Source: Amycolatopsis coloradensis (GTDB lineage Bacteria; Actinomycetota; Actinomycetes; Mycobacteriales; Pseudonocardiaceae). From it: 64,000 nt of DNA. This document shows positions 52,013-64,000 of the stretch, piece after piece; the first letter of the stretch is position 1; each line of letters starts with the position of its first letter. A program made the translations under genes and the position numbers. The stretch is taken from contig NZ_MQUQ01000003.1 in the NCBI RefSeq assembly GCF_001953865.1, positions 447,917 through 511,916 of the forward strand, given 5' to 3'. The notes under the pieces are model-generated. The model was given only the letters and a program-made list of their open reading frames with translations. It was not told the DNA's origin and ran no database searches.

Positions 52013-53216
52013 CGGCGGCCTCCCGGGCGCGGCCGACACGGACTCCGGTCACGGCGGCCGCGCCCAGCGCACCGACCGCGGCGAAGGCGTAGAAGCCCCA
52101 CGGGTACGCGATCCCGGCGGTCAGCAGCGCGCCGCCGAGGATCGGGCCGCAGATCGCGCCGACCCGGCCGATCCCCGCCGCCCAACCGATTCCGGTGGCG
52201 CGTTGCCAATCCGGGTACGTCTTGCCGATGTAGGCGTACACGAGGACCTGCGCGCTGAAGACGAATCCGCCGGTGAGGAACACGGCCACGTACAGCCCGG
52301 CCGCGGGCAGTTTCACGCTCAGCAGGGCCAGGAACACCGCCGCCCCGAGGAACCAGAAGATCACCGCCGGCCGCACGCCGACCTTGTCCGCCACCCGGCC
52401 CGCGACGAGCAGGCCGACGACACCGCCGAGGTTCAGCGTGAGCAGCAGTCCGAGCGCCGCGCCGAGCGGATACCCGGCCTGGCGCATGATCTCCGGCAGC
52501 CAGGTGTTGAGCCCGTAGACCAGCAGCAGTCCCATGAACGACGTCACCCAGAACGCGATGGTGGCACGCAGGAGGCCGCCGCGGAACAGCCCGCCGACGA
52601 CGTCCGCCGCCGACTTGTCCTGTGTCTCCCGCACCCGCTCGAAGGACTCGGATTCGGGCAGGTACTTGATCATCAACGGGATCAGGACGAGCGCGGGCAG
52701 CGCGCCCGCGACGAACATCGCGCGCCAGCCGAGCGGCTGGATCAGCCAGATGCCCAACAGCGCCGTGAGCACCGCGCCGACGTGGTAGCCGGTCATCACC
52801 GTGGTGGTCGCGCTGCCACCCTTTCCCTTGCGGGCGTACTCGGTGACCAGCGCGATCGCGGTCGGGAGACAGCCGCCAAGGCCGAGCCCGGCGAGGAAAC
52901 GGAACAACCCGAAGAAGAACGCCGAGGGCGCGATCGCGCACAACGCGGTGCACACCGAGAAGGCGGCGACCGCGATGATCAGCGCCTTCCGGCGGCCGAT
53001 GACGTCGGTGATCGTGCCGATCGCCATCGCGCCGATCATCATGCCGATCAGGCCGAACGTCGAGATCACCGACGCGGTGCCGGGTGTCAGCCCCCAGACG
53101 TGGTCACGGAGCAGCGCGGGCAGCACCGTGCCCAGGACGACCAGGTCGAATCCGTCGAGCAGCACCGCCGCCCAGGCGAGCGGTACCACCCACGAACGGG
53201 CCGTGGCAGGGGACAT
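51996..53216 (-). CDS. MFS transporter, aromatic acid:H+ symporter type
   Basis: A 406-residue transporter with 12 helices. Helix one holds LDGFDLVVLGTVLPALL, whose D-G-x-D motif marks the aromatic acid:proton symporter group, and the loop 2-3 motif is GTITDVIGRRKALI. Likely substrates are benzoate-like or phenolic acids, but no catabolic genes are adjacent. The loop KYLPESESFERVRETQDKSA is the central cytoplasmic stretch. It converges on the amino-acid permease with a 17-base overlap of coding ends. Confidence 0.88.
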   Translation of the reverse strand: MSPATARSWVVPLAWAAVLLDGFDLVVLGTVLPALLRDHVWGLTPGTASVISTFGLIGMMIGAMAIGTITDVIGRRKALIIAVAAFSVCTALCAIAPSAFFFGLFRFLAGLGLGGCLPTAIALVTEYARKGKGGSATTTVMTGYHVGAVLTALLGIWLIQPLGWRAMFVAGALPALVLIPLMIKYLPESESFERVRETQDKSAADVVGGLFRGGLLRATIAFWVTSFMGLLLVYGLNTWLPEIMRQAGYPLGAALGLLLTLNLGGVVGLLVAGRVADKVGVRPAVIFWFLGAAVFLALLSVKLPAAGLYVAVFLTGGFVFSAQVLVYAYIGKTYPDWQRATGIGWAAGIGRVGAICGPILGGALLTAGIAYPWGFYAFAAVGALGAAAVTGVRVGRAREAAATPAP

Positions 53217-53298
53217 GGGAACCTCCAGCTATGTTCGCTATGCGCACGAGTATGCACAATCCGAACGCTGTGAGCAAGGCCACGGGTCCCCGGACTGG

Positions 53299-54234
53299 CT
53301 AGCGCTTCACGAGATCTCCCAAGACGCGCCAGGTGCGGAGCCGCTCTTCGGAGTTCCGGATGCCGCTCTGGGTCGCCACGACCTCGGTCGCCCCCGCGTC
53401 GAAGTACCGGCGGATTTCGGCGGCGACGGTCTCTTCGTCCCCGGCGATCACCAGCTCCCCGGCGGAATCCACGCCCTGGGCGTCGAAGATCGCGCGGTAG
53501 GAGGGGATGTCGCGGAAGAACGCGTACTGCCGGTCGACGAGGGCGCGGACGGCGTCCGGCTCGTCGGTCACGACCACCGGCACCATCGCGATGATCCGCA
53601 GCGCCGGGCGACCGGTGGCGGCCTTGGAGATCTCCGGGACGATCAGGTTCGACAGCGCCGTCGGCCCGGCGAGGAACGGGATCGTGCCGTCGGCGAGTTC
53701 ACCGGTGACGCGCAGTGCCTGCCGTCCCATCGCGGCGACGATCAGCGGGATGTCCGAGGATCCGGCGACCTTCACCGAGGCCGCGAAACCCTTGGCGTGC
53801 GCGCTGACCGTCTCGCCATCGAAGTCGATTTCGCCGCCGTCGAACACCTGCCGGAGGATCGTCAGGTGCTCGCGCAGGTGCTTGACCGGCGGCGGGTATT
53901 CGATGCCGTACGCCGGTTCGAGCCAGTTCTTCGCGCCGGTTCCGAGGCCGAGGACGAACCGGCCCCCGGTGGCGGCCTGCGCCGTCTGCGCGAGACCGGT
54001 GATCAGCAGCGGATGCCGCGGGTAGATCGGGACGACGCCGGTCCCGACGGTGATCCCCGGTACGGCGCGGCCCGCGAGGGCGGCGACGGTGATGGCGTCG
54101 TGCTCCATCTGCTGGGAGAACCAGGCCGACGTCAGTCCCGCTTCGGCGGCCTGACCGGTCTGCGTGATGAGTTCGTCGACGATGTTGACGGTGTTCGCGG
54201 TGTCCCCGGACGGGAGTGCCACTCCGATGGTCAT
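53299..54234 (-). CDS. LLM-class F420-dependent oxidoreductase
   Basis: A 311-residue luciferase-fold protein. Visible are TIGVALPSGDTANTVNIVDE, AGLTSAWFSQQMEHDAITVA, ITVGTGVVPIYPRHPLL and the family block GGRFVLGLGTGAKNWLEPAY. The absence of FMN-monooxygenase features and the style suggest F420 as cofactor (TIGR03564-like). The substrate is unknown. ATG 54234 is preferred over a TTG four codons upstream. A family B hairpin separates it from purA. Confidence 0.86.
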   Translation of the reverse strand: MTIGVALPSGDTANTVNIVDELITQTGQAAEAGLTSAWFSQQMEHDAITVAALAGRAVPGITVGTGVVPIYPRHPLLITGLAQTAQAATGGRFVLGLGTGAKNWLEPAYGIEYPPPVKHLREHLTILRQVFDGGEIDFDGETVSAHAKGFAASVKVAGSSDIPLIVAAMGRQALRVTGELADGTIPFLAGPTALSNLIVPEISKAATGRPALRIIAMVPVVVTDEPDAVRALVDRQYAFFRDIPSYRAIFDAQGVDSAGELVIAGDEETVAAEIRRYFDAGATEVVATQSGIRNSEERLRTWRVLGDLVKR

Positions 54235-54316
54235 GTCCAACGCCAACCACGGTGCCGAAAGGATATTTCACCGTTCACGGACTGGGATCACGCGCGCGGT
54301 TTCCCGCGGGTGCCGC

Positions 54317-54369
54317 GTCGCGAAAGCCACTTTCGGGACATCTGATGTCCTGAAAGTGGCTTTCGCGAC
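54317..54369 (-). terminator. Hairpin with 18-base perfect arms downstream of purA (family B)
   Basis: GTCGCGAAAGCCACTTTC (54317-54334) pairs perfectly with 54352-54369, and the stem continues after one mismatch with GGACA/TGTCC around the loop TCTGA. It begins 13 bases from the purA stop codon and probably ends that transcript. The loop region nearly equals that of the 10977 copy. Confidence 0.7.
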
Positions 54370-54381
54370 ACCCGGGACCCG

Positions 54382-56535
<2,154 letters not shown>

Positions 56536-56541
56536 TCATAT

Positions 56542-56580
56542 CCGTGTCGCAAGGTGACTTGGTCCCCACACCTGACACGG
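56542..56580 (+). promoter_or_regulatory. Hairpin overlapping the ribosome site of the secreted nuclease
   Basis: CCGTGTC (56542-56548) pairs with GACACGG (56574-56580), and after a 3-base bulge AGGTG (56552-56556) pairs with CACCT (56569-56573). The last two bases belong to the GGAGG ribosome site of the next gene, whose ATG is 10 bases on. If transcribed, the fold could reduce translation. Functional effect is inference. Confidence 0.4.
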
Positions 56581-56590
56581 AGGCAGCAAT

Positions 56591-57229
56591 ATGCCAACTG
56601 CGCTTGCCGTTCGTCGCTCATTCACTGTTCTCGCCGTCTCGGCGATCGTCTCGGCGGGCGTCGTCGGCGTCGCCGAAGCGACACCCCCGGGCATTCCGTC
56701 GACCGCGACCGCCAAGTCGCAGCTCGCCTCGCTGACCGTCCAGCCGGACGGTTCGTCGACCGGGTACAGCCGCGACAAGTTCCCGCACTGGTCCGACCAG
56801 GGCAACAGCTGCAACACACGCGAGGTCGTGCTGAAGCGGGACGGCACGAACGTGCGGCAGGACAGCAGTTGCGCCGCCGTCTCCGGCAGCTGGTTCAGCC
56901 CGTACGACGGCGCCACCTGGACCGCGGCGTCCGATGTGGACATCGACCACGTCGTCCCGCTGGCCGCCGCGTGGCGCACCGGGGCGTCTTCGTGGACCAC
57001 CTCGCAGCGGCAGGCTTTCGCGAACGACCTCAGCGTGCCGCAGCTGATCGCCGTCACCGACAACGTCAACCAGGAGAAGGGTGACAAGTCGCCGGACGCC
57101 TGGAAGCCGCCGACCGTCGGCTACTGGTGCACCTACGCGAAGATGTGGACCACGGTGAAGGCCAAGTACAAGCTCACCGTCAAGTCGGCCGAGAAGACCG
57201 CGCTGTCGGACATGCTCAACCGCTGCTGA
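56591..57229 (+). CDS. Secreted HNH-family nuclease
   Basis: A 212-residue exported protein. Signal peptide 1-30 (RRSFTVLAVSAIVSAGVVGV, ending AEA). The nuclease core is the HNH/DUF1524-type block DVDIDHVVPLAAAW (His120) followed by AVTDNVNQEKGDKSP, with asparagine and lysine at the expected metal and phosphate positions. Four cysteines (CNTREV, SSCAAV, YWCTYA and the final C) may form disulfides. Such enzymes are common in actinomycete secretomes and probably scavenge nucleic acid. GGAGG precedes ATG 56591. A strong hairpin follows at 57239. Confidence 0.9.
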   Translation: MPTALAVRRSFTVLAVSAIVSAGVVGVAEATPPGIPSTATAKSQLASLTVQPDGSSTGYSRDKFPHWSDQGNSCNTREVVLKRDGTNVRQDSSCAAVSGSWFSPYDGATWTAASDVDIDHVVPLAAAWRTGASSWTTSQRQAFANDLSVPQLIAVTDNVNQEKGDKSPDAWKPPTVGYWCTYAKMWTTVKAKYKLTVKSAEKTALSDMLNRC

Positions 57230-57238
57230 CCTGATCCC

Positions 57239-57304
57239 GCGTGAAGGCCCCCTTCCCTCGGCCATGGTTTTGAGTGACCAGCCGAGGGAAGGGGGCCTTC
57301 ACGC
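57239..57304 (+). terminator. 24-base perfect hairpin after the nuclease gene (family D)
   Basis: Arms 57239-57262 and 57281-57304 are perfect inverted repeats of 24 bases with an 18-base loop. It begins 9 bases after the nuclease stop and lies before the ABC transporter operon of the same strand, which makes it a terminator by position. Confidence 0.75.
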
Positions 57305-57449
57305 GCATCCAGGGCTGTCAAGCGGAATCGTGCGGGGTTTCGTTGGGTGGGAGCCGGGCTCAGTATGTGGGCGGGCCTCAAGGTCGTGATTAGCGTGAAT
57401 CGGGTCAGCGTAAGCAAAAGCGCGTCCGTTCCCCGCTGGAGGCCACCCG

Positions 57450-59057
57450 GTGCCCCGTACCGCCGCCACATCCCTTCTGGCCTTGTCCGTCCTCGTGCTC
57501 ACCGCCTGTTCCTCCGCGGGCGGCACGACGGACGCCGACGCCGGACCGCCCAAACCCGGGGGCACCCTGCGCCTCGGGATCTCGTCGGGCCCCGACTGCG
57601 TCGACCCGCAACAGGTCGGCACCAACGCCTCGCTCAACGTCGGCCGTCAACTGGTCGACTCGCTGACCGATCAGGACCCGTTCACCGGTGAGATCAAGCC
57701 GTGGCTGGCCGAGAAATGGGAGAGCAACGCGGATTCGACCGCGTTCACCTTTCACTTGCGCGGCGGCGCGACCTTCTCCGACGGCAGCCCCGTCGACGCC
57801 GCCGCGGTCAAGACGAGCTTCGACGGGATCAAGGCGCTCGGCGCGAAAGCCCAGCTCGGTTCCGGCTATCTGGCCGTCTACAAAGCGACGACGGTCATCG
57901 ATCCGAAGACGGTGAAGGTCGAGTTCTCCGTTCCCAGCGCCCAGTTCCTGCAAGCCAGCTCGACGATGTCGCTCGGTGTCCTCGCGCCTGCCGCGTACCG
58001 GAAGACGGCGGACCAGCGGTGCCAGGGTGACGGCCTGATCGGTTCGGGCCCGTTCGTCTTCGAAAGCCTGAAGCAGAACCAGGAAATCGTCCTCGCCAAG
58101 CGCAAGGGCTACAATTGGGGCTCGTCGCTGTTCAAGCACCAGGGCGAGGCGTACCTCGACAAGATCGCGTACAAGATCGTGCCGGAGCCCGGCGTCCGCA
58201 CCGGCAGTCTCGCTTCCGGGCAGCTCGACGCCATCACCGATGTCCAGCCCGTCGACGAGCCGCAGTTCACCGGCAACGGTTTCACCGAACCCGTCCGCCC
58301 GAACCCCGGCATCGTGTTCAACCTGCACGCCAACGTCACCAAGGGCGTGCTCACCGACGAGAAGGTCCGCCAGGCGGTGGTCAAAGGCATCGACCGGCCC
58401 GAGGTCACGAACACCGTGCTGACCCCGAACTACAAGCCCGCCACCAGCGTCCTCGGCTCGGCGACGCCGTTCTACACCGACCTTTCCCCGCTCCTCGCCT
58501 ACGATCCGGCCGGGGCGACGGCGCTGCTGCAAAGCGCGGGCTGGACGCCCGGTCCCGATGGGATCCGCGTCAAGAACGGCCAGCGACTGACCGCGAAGGT
58601 CGTCTTCTCCCTGGTGTTCAACCAGAACAAGAGCGTCCTCGAACTCGTACAGCAGCAGCTGCGCAAGATCGGTTTCGATCTCCGGATCGAGCAGCGCACC
58701 ATCGCCGACACCGTGCAGGTCACCCAGAGCGGCGACTACGAGTACCTCTGGTACAACACCACGCGCGCGGATCCCGACATCCTGCGGAACCTGTTCTCCA
58801 CCAAGGCGAACAACCGCAGCAAGCTCTCCGCCGTAAACCCGGTGGACGGACCGCTGGACGCGCAGTCGTCCACTGTGGACCCGGCGAAGCGGAGGCCCGC
58901 GGCCGAGCAGGCACAGCGCGCGATCATCGAAAACGGGTACTCGGCACCGGTGTTCGAGCTGACCCAGGTGCTGGCGCACGGGCCGAACGCGCACGGCGTC
59001 GGCTTCGAGGCGTCGTCCCGGTTGCAGCTGTTCGACGCCTGGGTCTCCGGCTCGTGA
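57450..59057 (+). CDS. Oligopeptide/nickel-type ABC transporter substrate-binding lipoprotein
   Basis: A 535-residue family 5 binding protein. Lipobox LTAC with Cys20 is followed by a Ser/Gly linker. Domain features are PPKPGGTLRLGISSGPDCVD, PWLAEKWESNADSTAFTFHL, RGGATFSDGSPVDAAAVKTS, LIGSGPFVFESLKQNQEIVL and DEKVRQAVVKGIDRPEV. Proteins of this family bind peptides, nickel chelates or other solutes. GTG 57450 starts the lipoprotein signal. It is the first gene of a five-gene operon: binding protein, two permeases, fused ATPase, luciferase-like monooxygenase, all overlapping by 4 to 8 bases. Confidence 0.92.
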   Translation: MPRTAATSLLALSVLVLTACSSAGGTTDADAGPPKPGGTLRLGISSGPDCVDPQQVGTNASLNVGRQLVDSLTDQDPFTGEIKPWLAEKWESNADSTAFTFHLRGGATFSDGSPVDAAAVKTSFDGIKALGAKAQLGSGYLAVYKATTVIDPKTVKVEFSVPSAQFLQASSTMSLGVLAPAAYRKTADQRCQGDGLIGSGPFVFESLKQNQEIVLAKRKGYNWGSSLFKHQGEAYLDKIAYKIVPEPGVRTGSLASGQLDAITDVQPVDEPQFTGNGFTEPVRPNPGIVFNLHANVTKGVLTDEKVRQAVVKGIDRPEVTNTVLTPNYKPATSVLGSATPFYTDLSPLLAYDPAGATALLQSAGWTPGPDGIRVKNGQRLTAKVVFSLVFNQNKSVLELVQQQLRKIGFDLRIEQRTIADTVQVTQSGDYEYLWYNTTRADPDILRNLFSTKANNRSKLSAVNPVDGPLDAQSSTVDPAKRRPAAEQAQRAIIENGYSAPVFELTQVLAHGPNAHGVGFEASSRLQLFDAWVSGS

Positions 59058-60004
59058 CGCGGTATCTGCTCCGGCGGGTCCTCCAGGCCGTCTTCGTCCT
59101 GTGGGCCGCGTTCACCCTGTCCTTCGTGATCCTCTACCTCCTGCCGGGTGACGCGGTCAGCGCGAAGCTCGGCGGGGGTGAGGCCGGGATTTCGTTGACG
59201 CCGGAGCAGCTGGCCGCGGCGAAGGCGGAGTACGGCCTCGACGATTCGTTGCCGGTGCAGTACGGGAAACGGCTGGTCGCCGCGCTTCAAGGCGACTTCG
59301 GCCGCTCGGTCGCCACCGGGGACGACGCGACGAACATGGTGGTCTCGGCGCTGCCACCGACGCTCGCGGTCACCGGATTCGCGCTGGTGCTCGCGATCCT
59401 GTTCGGCGGCGGCGTCGCGATCGCCGGGACCTGCACCCGGCATCGCTGGCTGGGCAACGCCTTGCTCGCGCTGCCGCCGCTGGGGATCTCACTGCCGCCG
59501 TTCTGGGTTGGGCTGCTGCTCATCCAATTCTTCTCGTTCCAGTTCAGGTTGCTGCCCGCGCTGGGGTCGAACGGCTTCGAGTCGCTGATCCTGCCCGCGA
59601 TCACCCTCGCCATCCCGACCGGCGCGATCATCGGGCAGGTGCTGGCGAAGAGCCTCCGCACCCAACTGGCCGAGCCGTACGCCGAGATCGCGTTGGCGAA
59701 GGGAGCGAGCCGGTCGAGAGTCCACTTCGGACATCTCCTGCGCAACGCGGCGGTCCCCACGCTGACCATCGCCGGGGTGGTCGCGGGAAACCTGATCGCG
59801 GGTTCGGTGATCACCGAGACGGTGTTCTCCCGCGACGGCCTCGGGCGCGTGACGTCTTCGGCGGTCACCGCGCAGGACATCCCGGTGGTACAGGCGGTGA
59901 TCGTGCTGGCGGCGCTGGTGTTCGTCGTCATCAACCTCGCCGTCGACCTCGTCTATCCGCTGCTGGACCCGCGGATCCGACACCGGGAGACGGCCGATGC
60001 CTGA
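59054..60004 (+). CDS. DppB-type ABC transporter permease
   Basis: A 316-residue inner-membrane permease. The N-terminus RYLLRRVLQAVFVLWAAFTL is typical of DppB/OppB, with LPGDAVSAKLGG next, and the coupling loop is EPYAEIALAKGASRSRVHFG. About six helices are visible. GTG 59054 overlaps the binding-protein stop (GTGA), and the next gene overlaps by 8 bases. Confidence 0.93.
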   Translation: MTRYLLRRVLQAVFVLWAAFTLSFVILYLLPGDAVSAKLGGGEAGISLTPEQLAAAKAEYGLDDSLPVQYGKRLVAALQGDFGRSVATGDDATNMVVSALPPTLAVTGFALVLAILFGGGVAIAGTCTRHRWLGNALLALPPLGISLPPFWVGLLLIQFFSFQFRLLPALGSNGFESLILPAITLAIPTGAIIGQVLAKSLRTQLAEPYAEIALAKGASRSRVHFGHLLRNAAVPTLTIAGVVAGNLIAGSVITETVFSRDGLGRVTSSAVTAQDIPVVQAVIVLAALVFVVINLAVDLVYPLLDPRIRHRETADA

Positions 60005-60808
60005 CGTTCTCACCCGCACCCGGCGGCGGCCAGGGCTGGTGGTCGCGGTCGCGATCCTCGCCTTCGCCCTGCTCGCCGCGCTCGTCCCGGACCTGTTCAC
60101 CGGACAGGACCCGCTCGCCGGCGTCCCCGCCGAGAAGATGCGGGGCCCGTCGCTCGCGCACCTCTTCGGCACCGACGAGACCGGACGCGACATCTTCGCG
60201 CGGGTGGTGCACGGCGCCGCGCTTTCGTTGCAGGCGACCGTGCTCGCCGTCCTCGTCGCGCTCGTGACCGGTTCCGCGCTCGGCCTGCTCGCCGGCTTCC
60301 GGGGCGGTGCCCTCGATTCGGCGATCATGCGCTGCGTCGACGTCCTGCTGGCCATCCCGTCCATCCTGCTTTCCCTCGCGCTGGTCACCGCGCTCGGCTT
60401 CGGCACGACCAACATCGCGATCGCGGTCGGCGTCGCGAATCTCGCGCAGTTCGCCAGGCTGATGCGCGCCGAAGTGCTGCGTGTCCGCAGCGGCGTGTTC
60501 GTCGAGGCGGCCCGCGCGGGCGGTGTGCGGTGGACCGGGGTGCTCGGACGGCACGTGCTGCCCAACGCGCTGGGGCCGGTCCTCGCGCTGGCGACGCTCA
60601 CTCTCGGCACGGCGGTGCTGGAGGTGTCCGCGCTGAGCTTCCTCGGCTACGGCGCCACTCCGCCGACACCGGAGTGGGGCTCGCTCGTGGCGGGCGGGCG
60701 CGGCTTCCTGGCCACCGCGTGGTGGATGACGACCTTCCCCGGGCTGACCGTGGCGGCCGTGGTGCTGTCCGCGAACCGGCTGTCCAGAGCGATCGAAGGA
60801 GACGTGCG

Positions 60809-60812
<4 letters not shown>
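59997..60812 (+). CDS. DppC-type ABC transporter permease
   Basis: A 271-residue permease that pairs with the DppB-type protein. HLFGTDETGRDIFARVVHGA is the conserved DppC/OppC N-terminal block, and FVEAARAGGVRWTGVLGRHV the EAA-loop. The end TTFPGLTVAAVVLSANRLSR fits the usual GLAI-type C-terminus. It overlaps the upstream gene by 8 bases and the ATPase by 4. Confidence 0.93.
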
Positions 60813-62382
<1,570 letters not shown>

Positions 62383-62386
<4 letters not shown>

Positions 62387-63423
62387 AATTCGGACTCTTC
62401 TCACTCATCGCGAACCATCCCGACCCGGTGACCGGGGTGTCGCCGAGCCAGTACGAACGTCTCCGCCGAGTGGTCGACGAGGCGATTTTCGCCGAAGAAC
62501 TCGGATTCGACGCGTACGGTGTCGGCGAACGGCACGGCGAGCCGTTTCTCTCTTCGGCGCCGCCGGTGATCCTGGCCGCGATCGCCGAACGCACCGAACG
62601 CGTCCGGCTGCTGACCACGCTGACCGTGATCAGCGTGCTGGACCCGGTCCGGGTCGCCGAGGACTACGCGACGCTGGACCAGCTTTCCGGCGGGCGGCTG
62701 GAACTCATGATCGGGAAGGGCAACGATCCCCGGCATTTCCCGCTGTTCGGGCTCGAAGAGGAACGGCAATGGGAGTACCAGGCCGAGAAGTTCGCCCTGC
62801 TGCGTCGCCTCTTCCTGGAGGAGGGCGTGACCTGGGAGGGTGAATTCCGCGCGCCGCTGACGGACGTCACGACGCAGCCTCGGCCGTTCCACCCGCGGCC
62901 GAGGATCTGGCACGGGAGCGCGTCGAGCACCGAATCGACCGAGCTGGCGGCGAAGTTCGGTGATCCGCTGTTCACCGCGAACGGCTTCCATCCCCAGCAG
63001 AAGTACGCCGACCTGATCGACCACTACCGGCGGCGATGGGTGGACCACGGCCACGACCCGGCGGACGCGCTCGTCGGCTCGGGCGCGGGCGGACTGTATG
63101 TCGCCAAGACGTCGCAGGCGGCGCTGGACGGCTACCGGCCGTACTTCGAGGCGCTGATGAAGACACCCGCGTACCAGCACAACAAGTCGGAGTTCACCAC
63201 ACTGGAGGACAAGGTCGCCAACGGTTCCGCGCTGGTCGGGAGCCCGGAACAGGTGATCGACAAGATCGGCGACTACCACGCGTCCTTCGGGCACGAGGTC
63301 CAGGCTGTCTCGGTCGACGGGCTGACCTCCGGGGAGGCGCGGGATGTCCTGGAACTCTTCGCCGCCGACGTCATCCCGATCGTGCGGAAAGAGCTGCCCT
63401 CCCGGGTGTGGGATTTCAGGTGA
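62383..63423 (+). CDS. LLM-class flavin-dependent monooxygenase
   Basis: A 346-residue luciferase-fold protein. Visible are FGLFSLIANHPDPVTGVSPS, EELGFDAYGVGERHG, the block TLDQLSGGRLELMIGKGNDP, and ALVGSPEQVIDKI. It is the last gene of the transporter operon with a 4-base overlap, which suggests it oxidises the imported compound; similar transporter-monooxygenase sets serve sulfur or nitrogen scavenging in other bacteria. Whether FMN or F420 is the cofactor is unclear. GTG 62383 starts the family N-terminus. Confidence 0.88.
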
Positions 63424-63510
63424 CACTGGGACGGAGGTGACCGCCCCCGCCGGCTCGTGAAGCCGGGCACCGGGTGACGTGTCGAACCACCGCTCAAGAG
63501 GCTTGACCTC

Positions 63511-64000
63511 TCACCTCGTCAGCCTCAAGATCTCACGCGCGACGATGTCGTTCTGCCGGAAGGAAATCGCGTTGGTCCGCGGCCGGGTGAACGCTCCGGC
63601 GGATCGCGCGGAGGTGTGCGGGCCGAGCGCGAACCGGCGCGGATGCGGGCGGCCGTCGCCGTCGAGCATCCGGCCGTCGGAGACGCGGGTGTGGATACGG
63701 CCGGCGAGCAGTCTGTCACCGGTGACCGTGTCGAGTACCGCTTCCTCACCGAGCGCGCCGCTGTCGCGCAACTGTCGCAAAAGGACATCGGAAGCGCGGG
63801 CGATACTCGGCTCGGGCAACCGCGCCTCGACGAGCGTTCGCGCCTCGGTCTCACCGGGGAAGCTGGCGCCGGACGCGACGAACACCCGGCGTTCCTCGTC
63901 TGCCGAAACGCGCATTTCGGCGCCGAGGAAGGAAACGAGTCCGGCTTCCTGGAGCGCGAGGAGTTCTTCGAGCCGTCGCGGAGGCGGCCCACTGGCGAAG
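63511..64000 (-). CDS. C-terminal part of a probable FAD/NAD(P)-binding protein (partial)
   Basis: The frame is open to the right edge, so the gene starts outside the window; about 162 C-terminal residues are visible. The first part reads RRLEELLALQEAGLVSFLGA, then VSADEERRVFVASGASFPGE, and the end is PHTSARSAGAFTRPRTNAIS followed by FRQNDIVAREILRL. The GLVSFLG, TDRLLAGRIH and SFRQNDIVAREIL pieces resemble the C-terminal half of actinomycete FAD/NAD(P)-binding (PF13454) proteins, whose function is poorly known. It converges on the monooxygenase gene, with only a weak stem (63450-63466) between. Confidence 0.65.
   Translation of the reverse strand, partial: FASGPPPRRLEELLALQEAGLVSFLGAEMRVSADEERRVFVASGASFPGETEARTLVEARLPEPSIARASDVLLRQLRDSGALGEEAVLDTVTGDRLLAGRIHTRVSDGRMLDGDGRPHPRRFALGPHTSARSAGAFTRPRTNAISFRQNDIVAREILRLTR

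Overview
The window is 64 kb of very GC-rich, gene-dense DNA from an actinomycete. Many starts are GTG, genes often overlap by 4 bases, and the gene content (DUF397/DUF5753 regulators, DUF574 methyltransferases, EspG and WXG100 proteins, F420-type oxidoreductases, SigE-family sigma factor) points to the Pseudonocardiaceae. Long intergenic palindromes whose arms read as MNGPFI or VAKATFG make Amycolatopsis the best guess. That genus call is inference from family and repeat style, not from a search. I see no rRNA, tRNA, CRISPR array, transposase or phage gene.

The backbone is purine biosynthesis. Nine de novo IMP/AMP genes lie on the minus strand, scattered between unrelated genes: purM (partial, 1-191), purF (222-1760), purL (11121-13439), purQ and purS (16947-17860), purC (25639-26520), purB (32511-33941), purD (47607-48869) and purA (54382-55668).

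Layout. 1-5 kb: purM-purF, a DUF397/XRE regulator pair with operator-like palindromes and a DUF574 methyltransferase. 5-11 kb: sterol-carrier-like protein, a gene of unclear function, two tandem secreted GH25 lysozymes, a repeat-rich membrane protein and two tandem membrane pentapeptide-like proteins. 11-18 kb: purL, a heterodimeric ABC exporter with complementary degenerate ATP sites, purQ-purS. 18-24 kb: single-pass membrane protein, GMC oxidoreductase facing an aldehyde dehydrogenase, MFS transporter divergent from an ArsR regulator. 24-28 kb: metallo-hydrolase, DUF2334 deacetylase-like gene, purC, SAM hydroxide adenosyltransferase overlapping tail-to-tail with a MOSC protein. 28-32 kb: polar amino-acid ABC operon with three binding-protein paralogs. 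32-43 kb: purB, TetR regulator, sigma/anti-sigma pair, threonine aldolase, HAD hydrolase, second DUF574 methyltransferase, aminotransferase, GntR-TetR fusion regulator divergent from a flavin monooxygenase. 42-47.5 kb: type VII secretion substrate cluster (WXG100-like proteins, PPE-like protein, EspG chaperone, DUF3558 lipoprotein, WXG100-lytic transglycosylase fusion) without any secretion machinery. 47.6-57 kb: purD, secreted glycerophosphodiesterase, amino-acid permease, MFS transporter, F420-type oxidoreductase, purA, secreted HNH nuclease. 57-64 kb: an oligopeptide-type ABC operon whose last gene is a luciferase-like monooxygenase, then the 3' part of a probable FAD/NAD(P)-binding protein.

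The most interesting signals are the ABC exporter pair that appears able to form only one composite ATPase site, the orphan type VII substrate cluster with a glycine-linked transglycosylase, the three-receptor amino-acid transporter, the operator-like palindromes around the XRE/DUF397/DUF574 genes, and several families of long perfect hairpins without a U-tract placed at gene 3' ends.
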